DNA from: Clostridiaceae bacterium Marseille-Q3526
Lineage (GTDB): Bacteria; Bacillota; Clostridia; Lachnospirales; Lachnospiraceae
Length of the DNA stretch: 64,000 nucleotides
Direction: 5' to 3'
NCBI GenBank assembly: GCA_018223375.1
Contig: JAGTTS010000007.1
Location: 1-64,000, forward strand
The notes under the pieces are model-generated. The model was given only the letters and a program-made list of their open reading frames with translations. It searched no databases and was not told the origin of the DNA. Below, in pieces: positions 43,535 to 52,518 of this stretch (position 1 is the stretch's first letter; each line of letters opens with the position of its first letter). A program made the translations under genes and the position numbers.

Positions 43535-44389
43535 ATGAGTATAAAGGAAAAACTAGAGCTGCTGGCCAAAAACAGTATTGAACTGAAAATAGAAGGAAAA
43601 GAAACATATAAACTGGGAGCCACTCGATTTGGAGGGCAGCCCGATGTGCCGGCTGATTTTGTGTGGCCGACCTATGAGGGCGAGAGCTATGATCATGTGG
43701 TAAAGGATCGTCCACTCACTTTTCTGACTCAGTTTAACTGTGCGGAGCTGGCCAAGTTTGACAAGGAGCATCTTCTTCCTGACCATGGTCTGCTTTCCTT
43801 CTTCTATGAAACAGATACCCAGTGCTGGGGCTATGACCCTAAGGACAAGGGCTGCGCCCGCGTCTATTGGTTTGAGGACATTTCCGCGTTGTCCACGGCA
43901 GACTTTCCTGCGGATATGGAGGAGGACTTCAAATTTCCTATGGTCAAGATTAAGTTGGACTCAAAAATCACTTATCCTTCCTGGCAGGACTTCAGCGAAG
44001 TGTTTCCAGATGAGAAAGACTGCGATGCTTTTGACGAGGTGTGGGCTGAATGGATGGGAGATGATTCAAAAGAGATAGAAAACAATTCCCAGCTGCTGGG
44101 CTGGCCCGATGTGATCCAGAACAGCATGTTCGAAGAGTGTGATCTGGTATCCCAGGGCTATTGTCTGGGCAATCCAGAAAACTGGAATAGAATCCCAAAG
44201 GGTATCTGCCAAAAGGCGGAGGAAACGGCTCGAGACCGCTGGGTATTGTTATTCCAGATGGACACAGTGGAATGTGATGATTTTGAACTCATGTTCGGAG
44301 ACTGTGGGTATATTTATTTCTATATTACCAAAGAAGACCTGTCAGCCCGCCGCTTTGATCGGATCTGGCTGATCCTTCAGTGCTATTAA
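43535..44389 (+). CDS. YwqG family (DUF1963) protein
   Basis: A 284-residue soluble protein. GATRFGGQPDVPADFVWPTY, LTFLTQFNCAELAKFD, GLLSFFYET and GWPDVIQNSMFEEC are YwqG/DUF1963 signatures. The family is frequent in toxin immunity loci, including the B. subtilis ywq region, but its biochemical role is unknown. RBS AAGGAGG; same operon as the SUKH-3 gene. Confidence 0.85.
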   Translation: MSIKEKLELLAKNSIELKIEGKETYKLGATRFGGQPDVPADFVWPTYEGESYDHVVKDRPLTFLTQFNCAELAKFDKEHLLPDHGLLSFFYETDTQCWGYDPKDKGCARVYWFEDISALSTADFPADMEEDFKFPMVKIKLDSKITYPSWQDFSEVFPDEKDCDAFDEVWAEWMGDDSKEIENNSQLLGWPDVIQNSMFEECDLVSQGYCLGNPENWNRIPKGICQKAEETARDRWVLLFQMDTVECDDFELMFGDCGYIYFYITKEDLSARRFDRIWLILQCY

Positions 44390-44393
44390 AAGT

Positions 44394-44628
44394 ATGAAAC
44401 GGGACTTTACTGTTTGGCCCAGACGGCCAATGCAAATTGTTCGGTGTGAATATCTTTGACTATGATTGGAAAACCACCGGCAAGCGGGTAAAGGTCAAAG
44501 ACCCTGTCTATCACCAGAACCACGTCTTCGAGGTCTGGCAGGTGGAGATTGACGGACAGATCCACCGGTTTGCCGCCGGAGAGTTCTCCAACTGCGTGTG
44601 GGGATTTTATTCAGAGAAAGACAGATGA
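44394..44628 (+). pseudogene. Small immunity-array gene with an apparent frameshift near its start
   Basis: From 44398 the frame reads NGTLLFGPDGQCKLFGVNIF and continues to SNCVWGFYSEKDR (stop 44626). The only nearby ATG, 44394, is out of frame by one A (ATGAAACGGG where ATGAACGGG would join the frame). Without that correction, translation would have to start at an internal TTG (44437) giving 63 residues. I do not recognise the family. The base run AAA makes either a real one-base insertion or a sequencing error possible. Confidence 0.5.
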
Positions 44629-44664
44629 GAGGATCGTGAGACTGCTGAAGAAAATGGAGGAGAA

Positions 44665-44907
44665 ATGAGGATGAAACAGAAAGTAATTTACAACGGTCAA
44701 ATTCTTACTCTGACTCGCTTTTGGGCAACGGGAGAGCCTTGCCTGTGGATCACCGATTCATATCAGATCGGGATGCCCAAAATGGAGTTTGTAGGCGGAT
44801 ACCCAAATGAATACTGCATTTTCCTGAAAAATCTGACGGAAACAGAGCTGTCACAGATCACATCTCTGGACGGTGCTCCACTGGATTTGAAAGAAGAACT
44901 GCAATAA
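44665..44907 (+). CDS. Hypothetical 80-residue protein of the immunity array
   Basis: MKQKVIYNGQILTLTRFWAT and EFVGGYPNEYCIFLKNLTET suggest a small beta-rich protein. Start at 44665 or 44671; GGAGGAG precedes both. No recognised domain. Spaced 36 and 25 bases from its neighbours, so co-transcribed with the array. Confidence 0.6.
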   Translation: MRMKQKVIYNGQILTLTRFWATGEPCLWITDSYQIGMPKMEFVGGYPNEYCIFLKNLTETELSQITSLDGAPLDLKEELQ

Positions 44908-44932
44908 CACTTAACAGAAAAGGAGAACCCCT

Positions 44933-45802
44933 ATGGCATTACAAGATAAGAAAATCATGCCTCCCCCTTGGCTGGCCCACCGGGAGATCGAGCGATACTC
45001 CATTGGCTGGCGCATGGGCTATGGAGAGGATTACATATATAGATTTGGCGATTGGCTGGACACTCTCTCACCGGAGGAACAGGCGGAATACCGCGTCCTC
45101 TTTCCCGAACCGATGACCTGGAAAGGCTGGTGGGATGACGAGGACAGAGTTGAAGTGTTGGAGCACGGCGATTTCTTTGTGGAGGTGTGGCAGCCGGAGG
45201 GCCAGCCAAGGTACACCCGGCAGTGGCTCCAGCAGGAGTTCTCTGCTGGGAGAACGCGGGAACTGTACATGTTCTGGGGCCATCAGCCTGCCGAGGACGG
45301 CCGGCTAACGAAAAGCTGCCTCAGCCAGTGGTGGATGGAGGACTTCTGGTCCATCGCCGACGCTTACCTCTGTATGGAGCAGTATATGATGGCAGGCAAA
45401 GCCCAGCTGTTTGGCGATAGTGAAATCCGGGAGCAGATTTTGAAATGCAACGTTCCTAAACAGATCAAGGCCCTGGGCCGCAAGGTGCGTAGCTTTGACC
45501 AGAAGGTATGGGACAAGTTCAAATACGCTATTGTGCTGGGTGGCAACTGGTGCAAATTCAGCCAGAACCGGGACCTGCGGGAGTTTCTCCTCTCCACTGG
45601 GGACAGCGCGCTGGTGGAGGCCAGCCCCTACGATAACATCTGGGGCATCAGCCTAGCGGCCAGTTCCCCGGAGGCCCAGAACCCCGTGCAGTGGCGTGGA
45701 CAAAACCTGCTGGGCTTTGCATTGATGGAGGTACGGGACGAGCTTCGCCGAGTGACAGAGAATGAAATGCTTTGCGATTGGAGTACGGTATGGCAGAAAT
45801 GA
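44933..45802 (+). CDS. NADAR-domain protein with extra N-terminal domain
   Basis: A 289-residue protein. Residues about 113-272 form a NADAR/YbiA-like domain: FWGHQPAEDGRLTKSCLSQW, CMEQYMMAGKAQLFGDSEI, ALGRKVRSFDQKVWD, and LVEASPYDNIWGISLAAS, the last being the family's most conserved block. NADAR proteins hydrolyse N-glycosidic or ADP-ribose linkages; some remove ADP-ribose from guanine in DNA. The first 110 residues (PPPWLAHREIERYSIGWRMG, LSPEEQAEYRVLFPEP) are an extra domain of a kind seen in other immunity proteins. In this array it may protect against an ADP-ribosylating toxin; that is inference. RBS AAAAGGAG. Confidence 0.85.
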   Translation: MALQDKKIMPPPWLAHREIERYSIGWRMGYGEDYIYRFGDWLDTLSPEEQAEYRVLFPEPMTWKGWWDDEDRVEVLEHGDFFVEVWQPEGQPRYTRQWLQQEFSAGRTRELYMFWGHQPAEDGRLTKSCLSQWWMEDFWSIADAYLCMEQYMMAGKAQLFGDSEIREQILKCNVPKQIKALGRKVRSFDQKVWDKFKYAIVLGGNWCKFSQNRDLREFLLSTGDSALVEASPYDNIWGISLAASSPEAQNPVQWRGQNLLGFALMEVRDELRRVTENEMLCDWSTVWQK

Positions 45803-45824
45803 AACTTGACCAGGCGTTGAAGTA

Positions 45825-46046
45825 ATGAAAGACCTTTGCCAATACGGAAACCAGCCGGAGGACGAATGGGAAATCTTGCCCTGGATACCTGCTCCGCGCC
45901 CGCCATTCAAAATCTGGGCGCATCCGGTCAAGCGGTATGAAACGGCAGATAGGGATCAACTTCCTGCACTGCTGACAGAGGCGGTTTACAGTGCAGAACG
46001 GGCTTCTCAGAATGACAAAGTGGAGAAATGGTGCAAAGAATCGTGA
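45825..46046 (+). CDS. Hypothetical 73-residue protein
   Basis: MKDLCQYGNQPEDEWEILPW followed by PAPRPPFKIWAHPVKRYETA. It fills the gap between the NADAR gene and the next gene, ending 9 bases before it, but its ribosome binding site is poor. It could also be the remnant of a larger array gene. Confidence 0.45.
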   Translation: MKDLCQYGNQPEDEWEILPWIPAPRPPFKIWAHPVKRYETADRDQLPALLTEAVYSAERASQNDKVEKWCKES

Positions 46047-46055
46047 GGTAAGCGT

Positions 46056-47693
46056 ATGGCAAAGAATATCAGGGAGTGCCTGCTGGAGCAGGCAGGAAAA
46101 TTTCATCAGTGGCAGGAAATTACTTATCCCGGAAAAACCACCAAGGAGAACGGCAGTATGTGGGAAGTCGATTATCCATACTGGAATGACGCTTACAGTG
46201 CCTTTTGCCATGTGTTGACCCAGATGGATGCAGAAACGGCAGACAGCGTTCTGCTGGATGAGATGGTCTATCTGATTGCCAGGGACAACGAAGCAGAGGG
46301 ATTTATACAGGAAACCACTTCCCAGACCAAATGGTTTGAGTGCCTCTGCCGCAGAGCCGCCGCCTCCAATGAGAGTGAGGCCAAGTGGCAGTTTGCCGCC
46401 TATCTGCCGGAATATCCCTGCAGTCAGGAAGCCAAAGATATGATTCTGGATTTCGCAAAGGACCCCAATGAATATGTGAGCCGTCGGGCGCTTTTGGCGA
46501 TGCCCGCTCTGCGCCCTGACTGTGTGGAACAGTTCGCTCCGCTGTTTTGGGAGCGCAGCTGTTACTCTCCTGAACTTCAGGAATACCAGCGGATCGCCGT
46601 TCTGGTTTCACTGGATGCCATCCATTCCGACTTGCTTCCACAATATTTGGAACGGGCCAAGCAGGATGGCCGGAGCTATCTGCTGGAACACGCAGAAAGG
46701 ATTGAAGGAGGACTTGCTATGAATGAAAAACTATTTCGCCCCCAATTTAATCAAATGGAAACCACCGAGAAGCAGGCGCTGATGAAAAGCCTGGCTGCTC
46801 GTTATGATATGACTTTTCTCGGTCTGCATACCTTTGACCGCTGGGGCCAGAGCTGTACTACTGGCATATTCAGGAAAGATGGCCGGGAGTTCGTCTTTGT
46901 CCCAGGCGATACCGTTACATTAGGCTGGGAGCAGTTTACTGTGGGGCTGAATCAGGAGAGCCGGGAGGAACTGGAGTACCTGTTCCAGGAATGGGAAATA
47001 GAGCAGAATCCGGCAGACTTCATCAGAGAGAGTATGGCTCCTGTCCGGCAAGTGGCCATCGGTCCCATGCTGGCAGGCCGGAAGCTGGAGAAAATCAACT
47101 GGGAGCCGGTCAAGAACGACGATCCCAGACTGACTGCCCATCCTGACTGGCTGAAGGAGTTCCGGGATTTTGCCTGGAGTGACAGCAGTAGTCTTACTTT
47201 GCATCAGTCGGCCCGCATAGAACGGATGGAAGATGGATTTCAGACCTGGATCTATAACCACACAAACTACGATGAGCTTCTTGTCGGGCTGCAAAAGCAA
47301 GGCTTCTCCCTGCCCACAGCAGATGAGTGGGCCTACCTGTGCGGCGGCGGGTGCCGGACCCTGTTCCCATGGGGAGATGGGTTAGACTACTCCATGCGTC
47401 TGCACTGGTTTGAGGACATGGATGAGGACGAAAACAGGCCTTACGACATGGAAGAACCCAACTTCTTTGGTCTGTCCATTTCCTACGATCCCTATATGAG
47501 GGAAGTGGTGCAGGCTGATGAACTTACCACCTGCGGCGGCGATGGCGGATGCAATATCTGCGGAGGATTGGGGCCGTTTCTCGGCTTTCTGCCATGTTCG
47601 CCCCACTGCAAACCGGAAGTGCAGGAAGATAATGCCTTGAATGGCGATTATGACTTTTACCGACCTGTCATCCGGGTGGAGAACCATGAGTGA
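46056..47693 (+). CDS. Fused HEAT-like / formylglycine-enzyme-like protein with an internal start site
   Basis: One frame of 545 residues. Residues 1-221 are helical and HEAT-like (DPNEYVSRRALLAMPAL). From residue 222 a second protein appears to begin: ATG at 46719 with AAGGAGG at 46705-46711 and a seven-base spacer, an ideal start. The second part (324 residues) ends in a region resembling the formylglycine-generating/SUMF1 fold (FSLPTADEWAYLCGGGCRTL, FPWGDGLDY ... GDYDFYRPVIRVENHE). Either two array genes have fused by loss of a stop, or both long and short products are made. RBS of the long form GAGGTAAGC. Confidence 0.75.
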   Translation: MAKNIRECLLEQAGKFHQWQEITYPGKTTKENGSMWEVDYPYWNDAYSAFCHVLTQMDAETADSVLLDEMVYLIARDNEAEGFIQETTSQTKWFECLCRRAAASNESEAKWQFAAYLPEYPCSQEAKDMILDFAKDPNEYVSRRALLAMPALRPDCVEQFAPLFWERSCYSPELQEYQRIAVLVSLDAIHSDLLPQYLERAKQDGRSYLLEHAERIEGGLAMNEKLFRPQFNQMETTEKQALMKSLAARYDMTFLGLHTFDRWGQSCTTGIFRKDGREFVFVPGDTVTLGWEQFTVGLNQESREELEYLFQEWEIEQNPADFIRESMAPVRQVAIGPMLAGRKLEKINWEPVKNDDPRLTAHPDWLKEFRDFAWSDSSSLTLHQSARIERMEDGFQTWIYNHTNYDELLVGLQKQGFSLPTADEWAYLCGGGCRTLFPWGDGLDYSMRLHWFEDMDEDENRPYDMEEPNFFGLSISYDPYMREVVQADELTTCGGDGGCNICGGLGPFLGFLPCSPHCKPEVQEDNALNGDYDFYRPVIRVENHE

Positions 47694-47735
47694 CGACAGA
47701 AGCTTGATACAAACGAAAGAAAGAGAGGTGACAGC

Positions 47736-49856
47736 ATGGGAGTATGGGGAATAAAAGCATTGGAGAGTGACGAGGAGGAAACCGACTGTAAGGGTTCCTT
47801 TGCCGGGTCTGTGCTCCTCTCCAAAGCAGAGTGGGACAAGGAGCAGTTTATCCGGGATCTGCAGGAAGAATGGGGCATTGTGGATGATGGGCCGGAAGAG
47901 GGCAGCGAAGATGGTGAGAACAGTGATGACGCTGTGGTAATGCGGGGCGGCGGCATGATGCTGATCGTGACACTCTTCTACGGTCACATCCCGGACAATG
48001 AAGCAGAGATCAACGCCGAAAACAACTATATGTGGCCAGAAGCCGTAGAAGCGGCCAAAGCGCATAAGGCCCATATCATGGTAGCGGTACTTGGTGAGGA
48101 GGAAACACTGCTGGAACGGGGCAAGCTGTTTACGAAGGCAATGGCAGTGTGCTGTAAGCAGAAATATGTTACCGGAGTATTTACCAGCGGTGTGGTGTTT
48201 GAACCCCGCTTCTACGAGGGCTTCGCCAGTATGATGAAAGAGGACGAACTGCCCATTTTTAACTGGATCTGGTTCGGCCTGTACCGGAGCGAGGGCGGTT
48301 TGAACGGTTATACTTACGGCATGGATGTGTTCGGCAAGGAGGAAATGGAGGTGCTGAACACCGACGCCGGGCCGGAGGATCTGCGGGACTTTTTGGCAAG
48401 CCTTGCCTCCTATGTGCTGGCGTGTGATGTGACGCTGAAGGATGGAGAGACCATCGGCTTTTCGGCAGACGATAAGCATACCATTACCCGCAGCTCCGGT
48501 GTCTCTCTGCCAGAGGACCAGATGACTTTGAAAATCGGATGGGGACCGTTGGATAGCGAGCCAGATGGTGGCAGTGATGACGACTGTGTGGTGGAAATGG
48601 ATGATGCCAGCTGGCACTTGGAAACCATTAAGGAAAAGGCTCTTCCGGTGGATGAAATCAATGCCTGCAGCCATATGGCCATTTACCTGCGCTGGTGCAT
48701 GGAGCATGACCTGATGGGCGAGGAATTCCTCGCGGAGTACGGAGAGGCAGTAGAAAAGGTCAAGGCTGATCCTGCCAGCGTGGATCTGCGAGAATTTATC
48801 CGAGATGAACTGGACGGGCAGCTGGCCGGCCCAATGTTCAGCAAAATTGGCCGGGCATTTGCTTCCTACTACTATGGGGAGCCGGACAGTCCCTATTTCC
48901 CCAGTGACATTGACAACTACGCAATCAGCGTCATCGGGCAGGAACGCAATTACTCTGATGAGATTCAAGACGAAGCCTATCTGTTCATTCCCTTTGACGA
49001 GGATTATTATCAGGCTATGGCAAAGGTAATTGGAGAACGTTTTGAAAACTGGAAGGGACAGAACTTTGACGAGGATACCCTGGAGCCTTCCGAAACGGCC
49101 CAGGCTATTATGGAATATTTGGACTGCGAATGTACTTATTTTCCCGCTATGGCAGATGATGACCCTGTTATGGCAGCGTACAGCTATGCCAAGCGGGACA
49201 GTCTCCATGATGGCTTTGTTCCTGTCCTTATTCGAGCAGATGATGAAACGCTGCTGGAGTGCCTGGTAATGAACGCTGACCCGGAGCATGACTCAGATTA
49301 CTATGAATTTGACCTCAAAACGGTAGAGGAGTATCGAAAGAAGATGCTCTCCGCTCCCGTCAAGGACGGAAAGGCGATTTTGGAAGAATTGATCGGCCAG
49401 CGCAAGGAAGAAGCAGAGGATGATGACATGAACTGGGAGGAAGTTCTTGGTACAATAGAGGGCGGCTATGATAACTGCCGTTTTTCCAGCTGCTGGGATC
49501 TGGATCGCCATATGACTTATCCTCTTATTCTGGCTAAAATTCCGGTAAAGAACCCTTGGGAGATCTTCGCCTGTCTGCCTTTTGGAAATTGGAATGAGTG
49601 TCCGGATACGCCGGAGCTGATGGCAGCGGCAAAATACTGGTTTGAGCAGTATGGCGCCATTCCTGCCGCCATGAGCCACGACGAGCTGGAGTTCCTACTC
49701 CCGGCCCCTGTTTCCAGGGAGAAGGCCATGGAAGCTGCCACAGAGCAGTACGGCTTCTGTCCGGATATCGTGGATCAGGAGCAGGATGACCCTACGGTGG
49801 GCAATCTGGCGGATGTCCTGCGGCAGTCCACGGTCTGGTACTTCTGGTGGGATTGA
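47736..49856 (+). CDS. DUF4261 / DUF4253 multidomain protein
   Basis: A 706-residue, highly acidic soluble protein with three parts. Residues about 20-275: DUF4261 (SVLLSKAEWDKEQFIRDL, MRGGGMMLIVTLFYGHIPDN, FTKAMAVCCKQKYVTGVFTS). Residues about 305-430: a middle domain (CSHMAIYLRWCMEHDLMGEE ... IDNYAISVIGQERNY) I recall as DUF7832-like. Residues about 465-706: DUF4253 (NPWEIFACLPFGNWNECPD, AKYWFEQYGAIPAAMSHDEL, LRQSTVWYFWWD). All occur in polymorphic-toxin immunity loci, usually as separate proteins. RBS AGAGAGGTGACAGC. Confidence 0.82.
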   Translation: MGVWGIKALESDEEETDCKGSFAGSVLLSKAEWDKEQFIRDLQEEWGIVDDGPEEGSEDGENSDDAVVMRGGGMMLIVTLFYGHIPDNEAEINAENNYMWPEAVEAAKAHKAHIMVAVLGEEETLLERGKLFTKAMAVCCKQKYVTGVFTSGVVFEPRFYEGFASMMKEDELPIFNWIWFGLYRSEGGLNGYTYGMDVFGKEEMEVLNTDAGPEDLRDFLASLASYVLACDVTLKDGETIGFSADDKHTITRSSGVSLPEDQMTLKIGWGPLDSEPDGGSDDDCVVEMDDASWHLETIKEKALPVDEINACSHMAIYLRWCMEHDLMGEEFLAEYGEAVEKVKADPASVDLREFIRDELDGQLAGPMFSKIGRAFASYYYGEPDSPYFPSDIDNYAISVIGQERNYSDEIQDEAYLFIPFDEDYYQAMAKVIGERFENWKGQNFDEDTLEPSETAQAIMEYLDCECTYFPAMADDDPVMAAYSYAKRDSLHDGFVPVLIRADDETLLECLVMNADPEHDSDYYEFDLKTVEEYRKKMLSAPVKDGKAILEELIGQRKEEAEDDDMNWEEVLGTIEGGYDNCRFSSCWDLDRHMTYPLILAKIPVKNPWEIFACLPFGNWNECPDTPELMAAAKYWFEQYGAIPAAMSHDELEFLLPAPVSREKAMEAATEQYGFCPDIVDQEQDDPTVGNLADVLRQSTVWYFWWD

Positions 49857-49969
49857 TGGTAGGCATGACTGGGAACGAATACCTGAAGCGATATATTGAG
49901 CTGCAAAAGAAAGGCTGGAGCGGAGTGAGGACCAGCAAAACCAAAAGAAAAGCAAAATACGGTGGAATG

Positions 49970-49978
49970 TGGTATAAT
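49970..49978 (+). promoter_or_regulatory. Extended -10 promoter of the flavin reductase gene
   Basis: TGGTATAAT with TATAAT at 49973-49978, 34 bases ahead of the chosen start; the sequence before it (49860-49960) is an open continuation with no recognised content. Confidence 0.5.
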
Positions 49979-50011
49979 AGATACAATGACGAAACGGAGG
50001 TATTGATTGCA

Positions 50012-50572
50012 ATGAGAAAAAATTTTGGAGCAAAACCATGGACTTATCCACAGCCGGTGCTGATGATCGCAACCTATGGGGAGGACGGTACGCCTGACGT
50101 GATGAACGCAGCCTGGGGCGGCATCAGCGACGATACGCAGATTTCTATCTGTGTCAGTGCGGATCACAAAACCACTAAGAATGTCCTGGCCAGAAAGGCA
50201 TTTACCGTCAGCATGGCGGAGGCGCCTTATGTGAAGGAATGCGACTATGTGGGAATTGTGTCTGGAAACAAGGAACCGGACAAGTTTGCAAAGGCGGGAT
50301 TTCATGCAGAACCGTCAGAGTTTGTAGACGCCCCGCTGATCAAAGAGCTCCGCATGGCCATTGAATGCAGACTGGTCAGCTACGATCCGGAAACCTGCCG
50401 TCTTGTTGGAGAAATTGTGAATGTCAGCGCAGACGAGGGCGTTCTTGGCGAGGACGGAACCATTGATCCAAATCTGCTGCAGCCCATTACCTTTGATCCA
50501 GTGCATAATGCATACAGGGTGATTGGAGAGAAGGTAGGAAATGCGTTTCGGGACGGACTGGAGCTGAGATAA
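50012..50572 (+). CDS. Flavin reductase family (FMN-binding split-barrel) protein
   Basis: 186 residues from the ATG at 50012, preceded by ACGGAGGT; a longer frame from 49847 overlaps the end of the DUF4253 gene and contains the promoter, so it is rejected. PWTYPQPVLMIATYGEDGTP, DVMNAAWGGISDDTQISIC and FTVSMAEAPYVKECDYVGIV are typical of the flavoredoxin-like group of Clostridia. Binds FMN. Its metabolic character contrasts with the immunity genes around it. Confidence 0.88.
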   Translation: MRKNFGAKPWTYPQPVLMIATYGEDGTPDVMNAAWGGISDDTQISICVSADHKTTKNVLARKAFTVSMAEAPYVKECDYVGIVSGNKEPDKFAKAGFHAEPSEFVDAPLIKELRMAIECRLVSYDPETCRLVGEIVNVSADEGVLGEDGTIDPNLLQPITFDPVHNAYRVIGEKVGNAFRDGLELR

Positions 50573-50663
50573 TAAACGGCTGCAAAACTGGCGTTTTCAC
50601 CTGATCTGGCAACAGAACAATGCGTCAGCTGCCAAAGACAGCAGCAGATATGTACAGAACAGC

Positions 50664-50735
50664 AGTATTTTTACGCCTTGCGTCAAACTGTCTTTGCAGC
50701 AGCGCGGCGCAAGGTTTTTTACTTTATAGGAAACT
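50664..50735 (+). repeat. Element B: terminator copy of the leader family
   Basis: TTTTTACGCCTTGCGTC at the left, stem CCTTGCG (50676-50682) with CGCAAGG (50708-50714), six T (50715-50720), then ACTTTATAGGAAA. The layout and tail match the 3' end of element C (TTTTTTATTTCATAGGAAA). The 5' half of the element (ORF and promoter) is not recognisable between 50573 and 50663. Confidence 0.6.
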
Positions 50736-50776
50736 TGCGTTTATGGGATTGGAAGCTGCTAAAGGAGCGTGATTAA

Positions 50777-50891
50777 GTGGACATAATCGATAAACTTTTA
50801 TATAAGCATTTATAATCCAGATGAAGAAATGTGTATGTTGTTTGAGAAAATTGCAGCTTCAGAAGGATTGTTCTGGAGGAAATCAGAGTGA
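50777..50891 (+). pseudogene. Small ORF broken by a one-base insertion
   Basis: GTG at 50777 after AAAGGAGCGTGATTAA reads VDIIDKLLYKH and then stops. If one T of the run at about 50810 is removed, it continues YNPDEEMCMLFEKIAASEGL to FWRKSE (stop 50889). The good ribosome binding site and the sensible continuation suggest a decayed 37-residue gene. Function unknown. Confidence 0.4.
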
Positions 50892-50915
50892 AAACCTGGA
50901 ATTTTGGAGATGCCT

Positions 50916-51572
50916 ATGAAGGAGTTTTTGAATCATATAAGAAGTGCAGAAAATCCGATATCTGGTAATAGAAAAATTATAAATACCATAGCTGTATTGT
51001 TCCTTGGAATAGCTTTAGGGACTTTTTCAAAGTTCTTAGATTTTCGTCAAGCGGAACTTCCAAGTGTGCTTATGGCAATAGATGGAGCATTAGATGTCCA
51101 TAATTTCTTAGGGCGTTTTGCAATTTGGGTATTGCTTGCATTGTGTATTTCTATTTATAGTAATTCTGCAATAAGAGCAGGCATTAATGTTTTAGCGTTT
51201 TTCGCCGGTATGGTTGCAAGTTACTATTTGTATTCAAACTATGCCGCAGGTTTTTTCCCGAGAAGCTACGCTATGATTTGGTTTGGTTTTACCATTATTT
51301 CTCCATTCCTGGCATTTGTCTGCTGGTATGCGAAAGGGAAAAGCAAATCGGCATTTATGCTGTCAATATTGATTTTAGCAGTATTGTTTAACATGACGTT
51401 CGTATATGGATGGGGATATTTTGAAGCACTCTCTGTTTTAGAATTGGCGGTTTTTCTTATTGGACTTACCGTTTTGAGAAGGGACACACTGAGGTGTTCT
51501 GTGCTAATGGGAATCATGAGTATAGCTCTTGCATTTTTACTTAACATGGTTATTCCATTCCGTTTTGGATAA
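50916..51572 (+). CDS. Six- to seven-segment membrane protein (DUF6518-like)
   Basis: 218 residues from the ATG at 50916 (TTGGAGATGCCT upstream; ATG at 50910 also possible). After a polar head come hydrophobic stretches with LDFRQAELPSVLMAIDGALD between the first two and SYYLYSNYAAGFFPRSYAMI in the middle. I tentatively recall DUF6518. AT-rich codon use unlike the core genes points to recent acquisition. 51573-51844 holds no gene that I can support. Confidence 0.6.
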   Translation: MKEFLNHIRSAENPISGNRKIINTIAVLFLGIALGTFSKFLDFRQAELPSVLMAIDGALDVHNFLGRFAIWVLLALCISIYSNSAIRAGINVLAFFAGMVASYYLYSNYAAGFFPRSYAMIWFGFTIISPFLAFVCWYAKGKSKSAFMLSILILAVLFNMTFVYGWGYFEALSVLELAVFLIGLTVLRRDTLRCSVLMGIMSIALAFLLNMVIPFRFG

Positions 51573-51844
51573 ATAACTTTCATCTGTGCGCCTGGCTAAA
51601 GATGCATAGTCAGTCTATCAGGAATCTGAGCCAGGCGGAAAATTGATATTGAAAGATTTCACTGGCCGTCATCCTGCTAAATCTTTTTTAATATTGGAGC
51701 GGAATATGGAAGACTGGAACCAGCAGAATTAAGCGCATTGTCATATAAGCAAGAAACAATGGGACGAATAGGAGAGAACAATAAAAAACGGAAGTGACCG
51801 AGCAAAGAACAATAAAAATCTGAATTTTTAATTAGGAGATAAGT

Positions 51845-52227
51845 ATGAAAAAAGAATTGAAACAAATCTTGTTTGTGTCTTTTTAATTATTGGATGTGTG
51901 CTTGGTTATTTTACAGCACTTAATCAAATGAACCAGCTTAGTGACCCAGAATACATTGCGCTTTGGACCAGTCAAAATATGTCTGTTCCTGAACCATTGG
52001 GATTTACAAGAAGTATTTTTTCTTTTGGATTGCTTTTTGCTGGAATACCCACAGGCCTGATGTTTTATAGCGGTATAGTTAAGAAATGGCTGACTCCTAT
52101 CGCACCTAAAATCATAATTGGATTTGTTACTTTCCCGATTTATACACTTGTTGGAGTAATCGGTTCAATCCCTTTTATCATCTATAAAGGAATTTCTCTG
52201 TTTAGATACAACTCATATAATCAATAA
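51845..52227 (+). pseudogene. Small membrane protein gene with a frameshift in a T run
   Basis: ATG at 51845 has an excellent AGGAGATAAGT upstream but reads only MKKELKQILFVSF before TAA. With six instead of five T at 51880-51884 the frame runs on as FLIIGCVLGYFTALNQMNQL to the stop at 52225: about 127 residues with a first membrane segment, TRSIFSFGLLFAGIPTGLMF and a third segment near the end. A homopolymer slip, real or from sequencing, explains the break. Confidence 0.65.
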
Positions 52228-52345
52228 AAATCAAGGGTTGTGGAAAAGCTCAGTTTTCTAAATTGACTCTTTGGGGAAGCGTGTTGGAAGGCCTGCAAAG
52301 CGGGAAGCATATTGGTTTTAAATAATGAGCAGAATACAATAACAG

Positions 52346-52453
52346 ATGAAAGAAGGGAAGCTTGTGACTGCACAAATTGGCGATCAGTATTTTTGGAATA
52401 AAATCGATGAAACCAGAGGAAGAACTCTTCCTGTTCGTGGAGGAAAGTTTTAG
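52346..52453 (+). other. Possible 35-residue ORF or gene fragment
   Basis: MKEGKLVTAQIGDQYFWNKI and ETRGRTLPVRGGKF; no convincing ribosome binding site and no known family. The stretch 52228-52518 otherwise shows nothing; it may be the leftover of a larger gene. Confidence 0.25.
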
Positions 52454-52518
52454 CTTAGATTATAACACAAAAGCATGGTGGATAAAAGATTAGAATTATA
52501 ATGGCAGGAGATTGAAAC

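Noticed and set aside
47382..49289. A 635-codon open frame on the minus strand
   Set aside because: It is antisense to the DUF4261/DUF4253 gene, which has a clear ribosome binding site and family motifs; the opposite frame has no recognisable protein and follows from codon bias.
49847..50011. Longer flavin reductase from 49847
   Set aside because: It would overlap the preceding gene end and include the promoter; the ATG at 50012 has ACGGAGGT and the usual family N-terminus.
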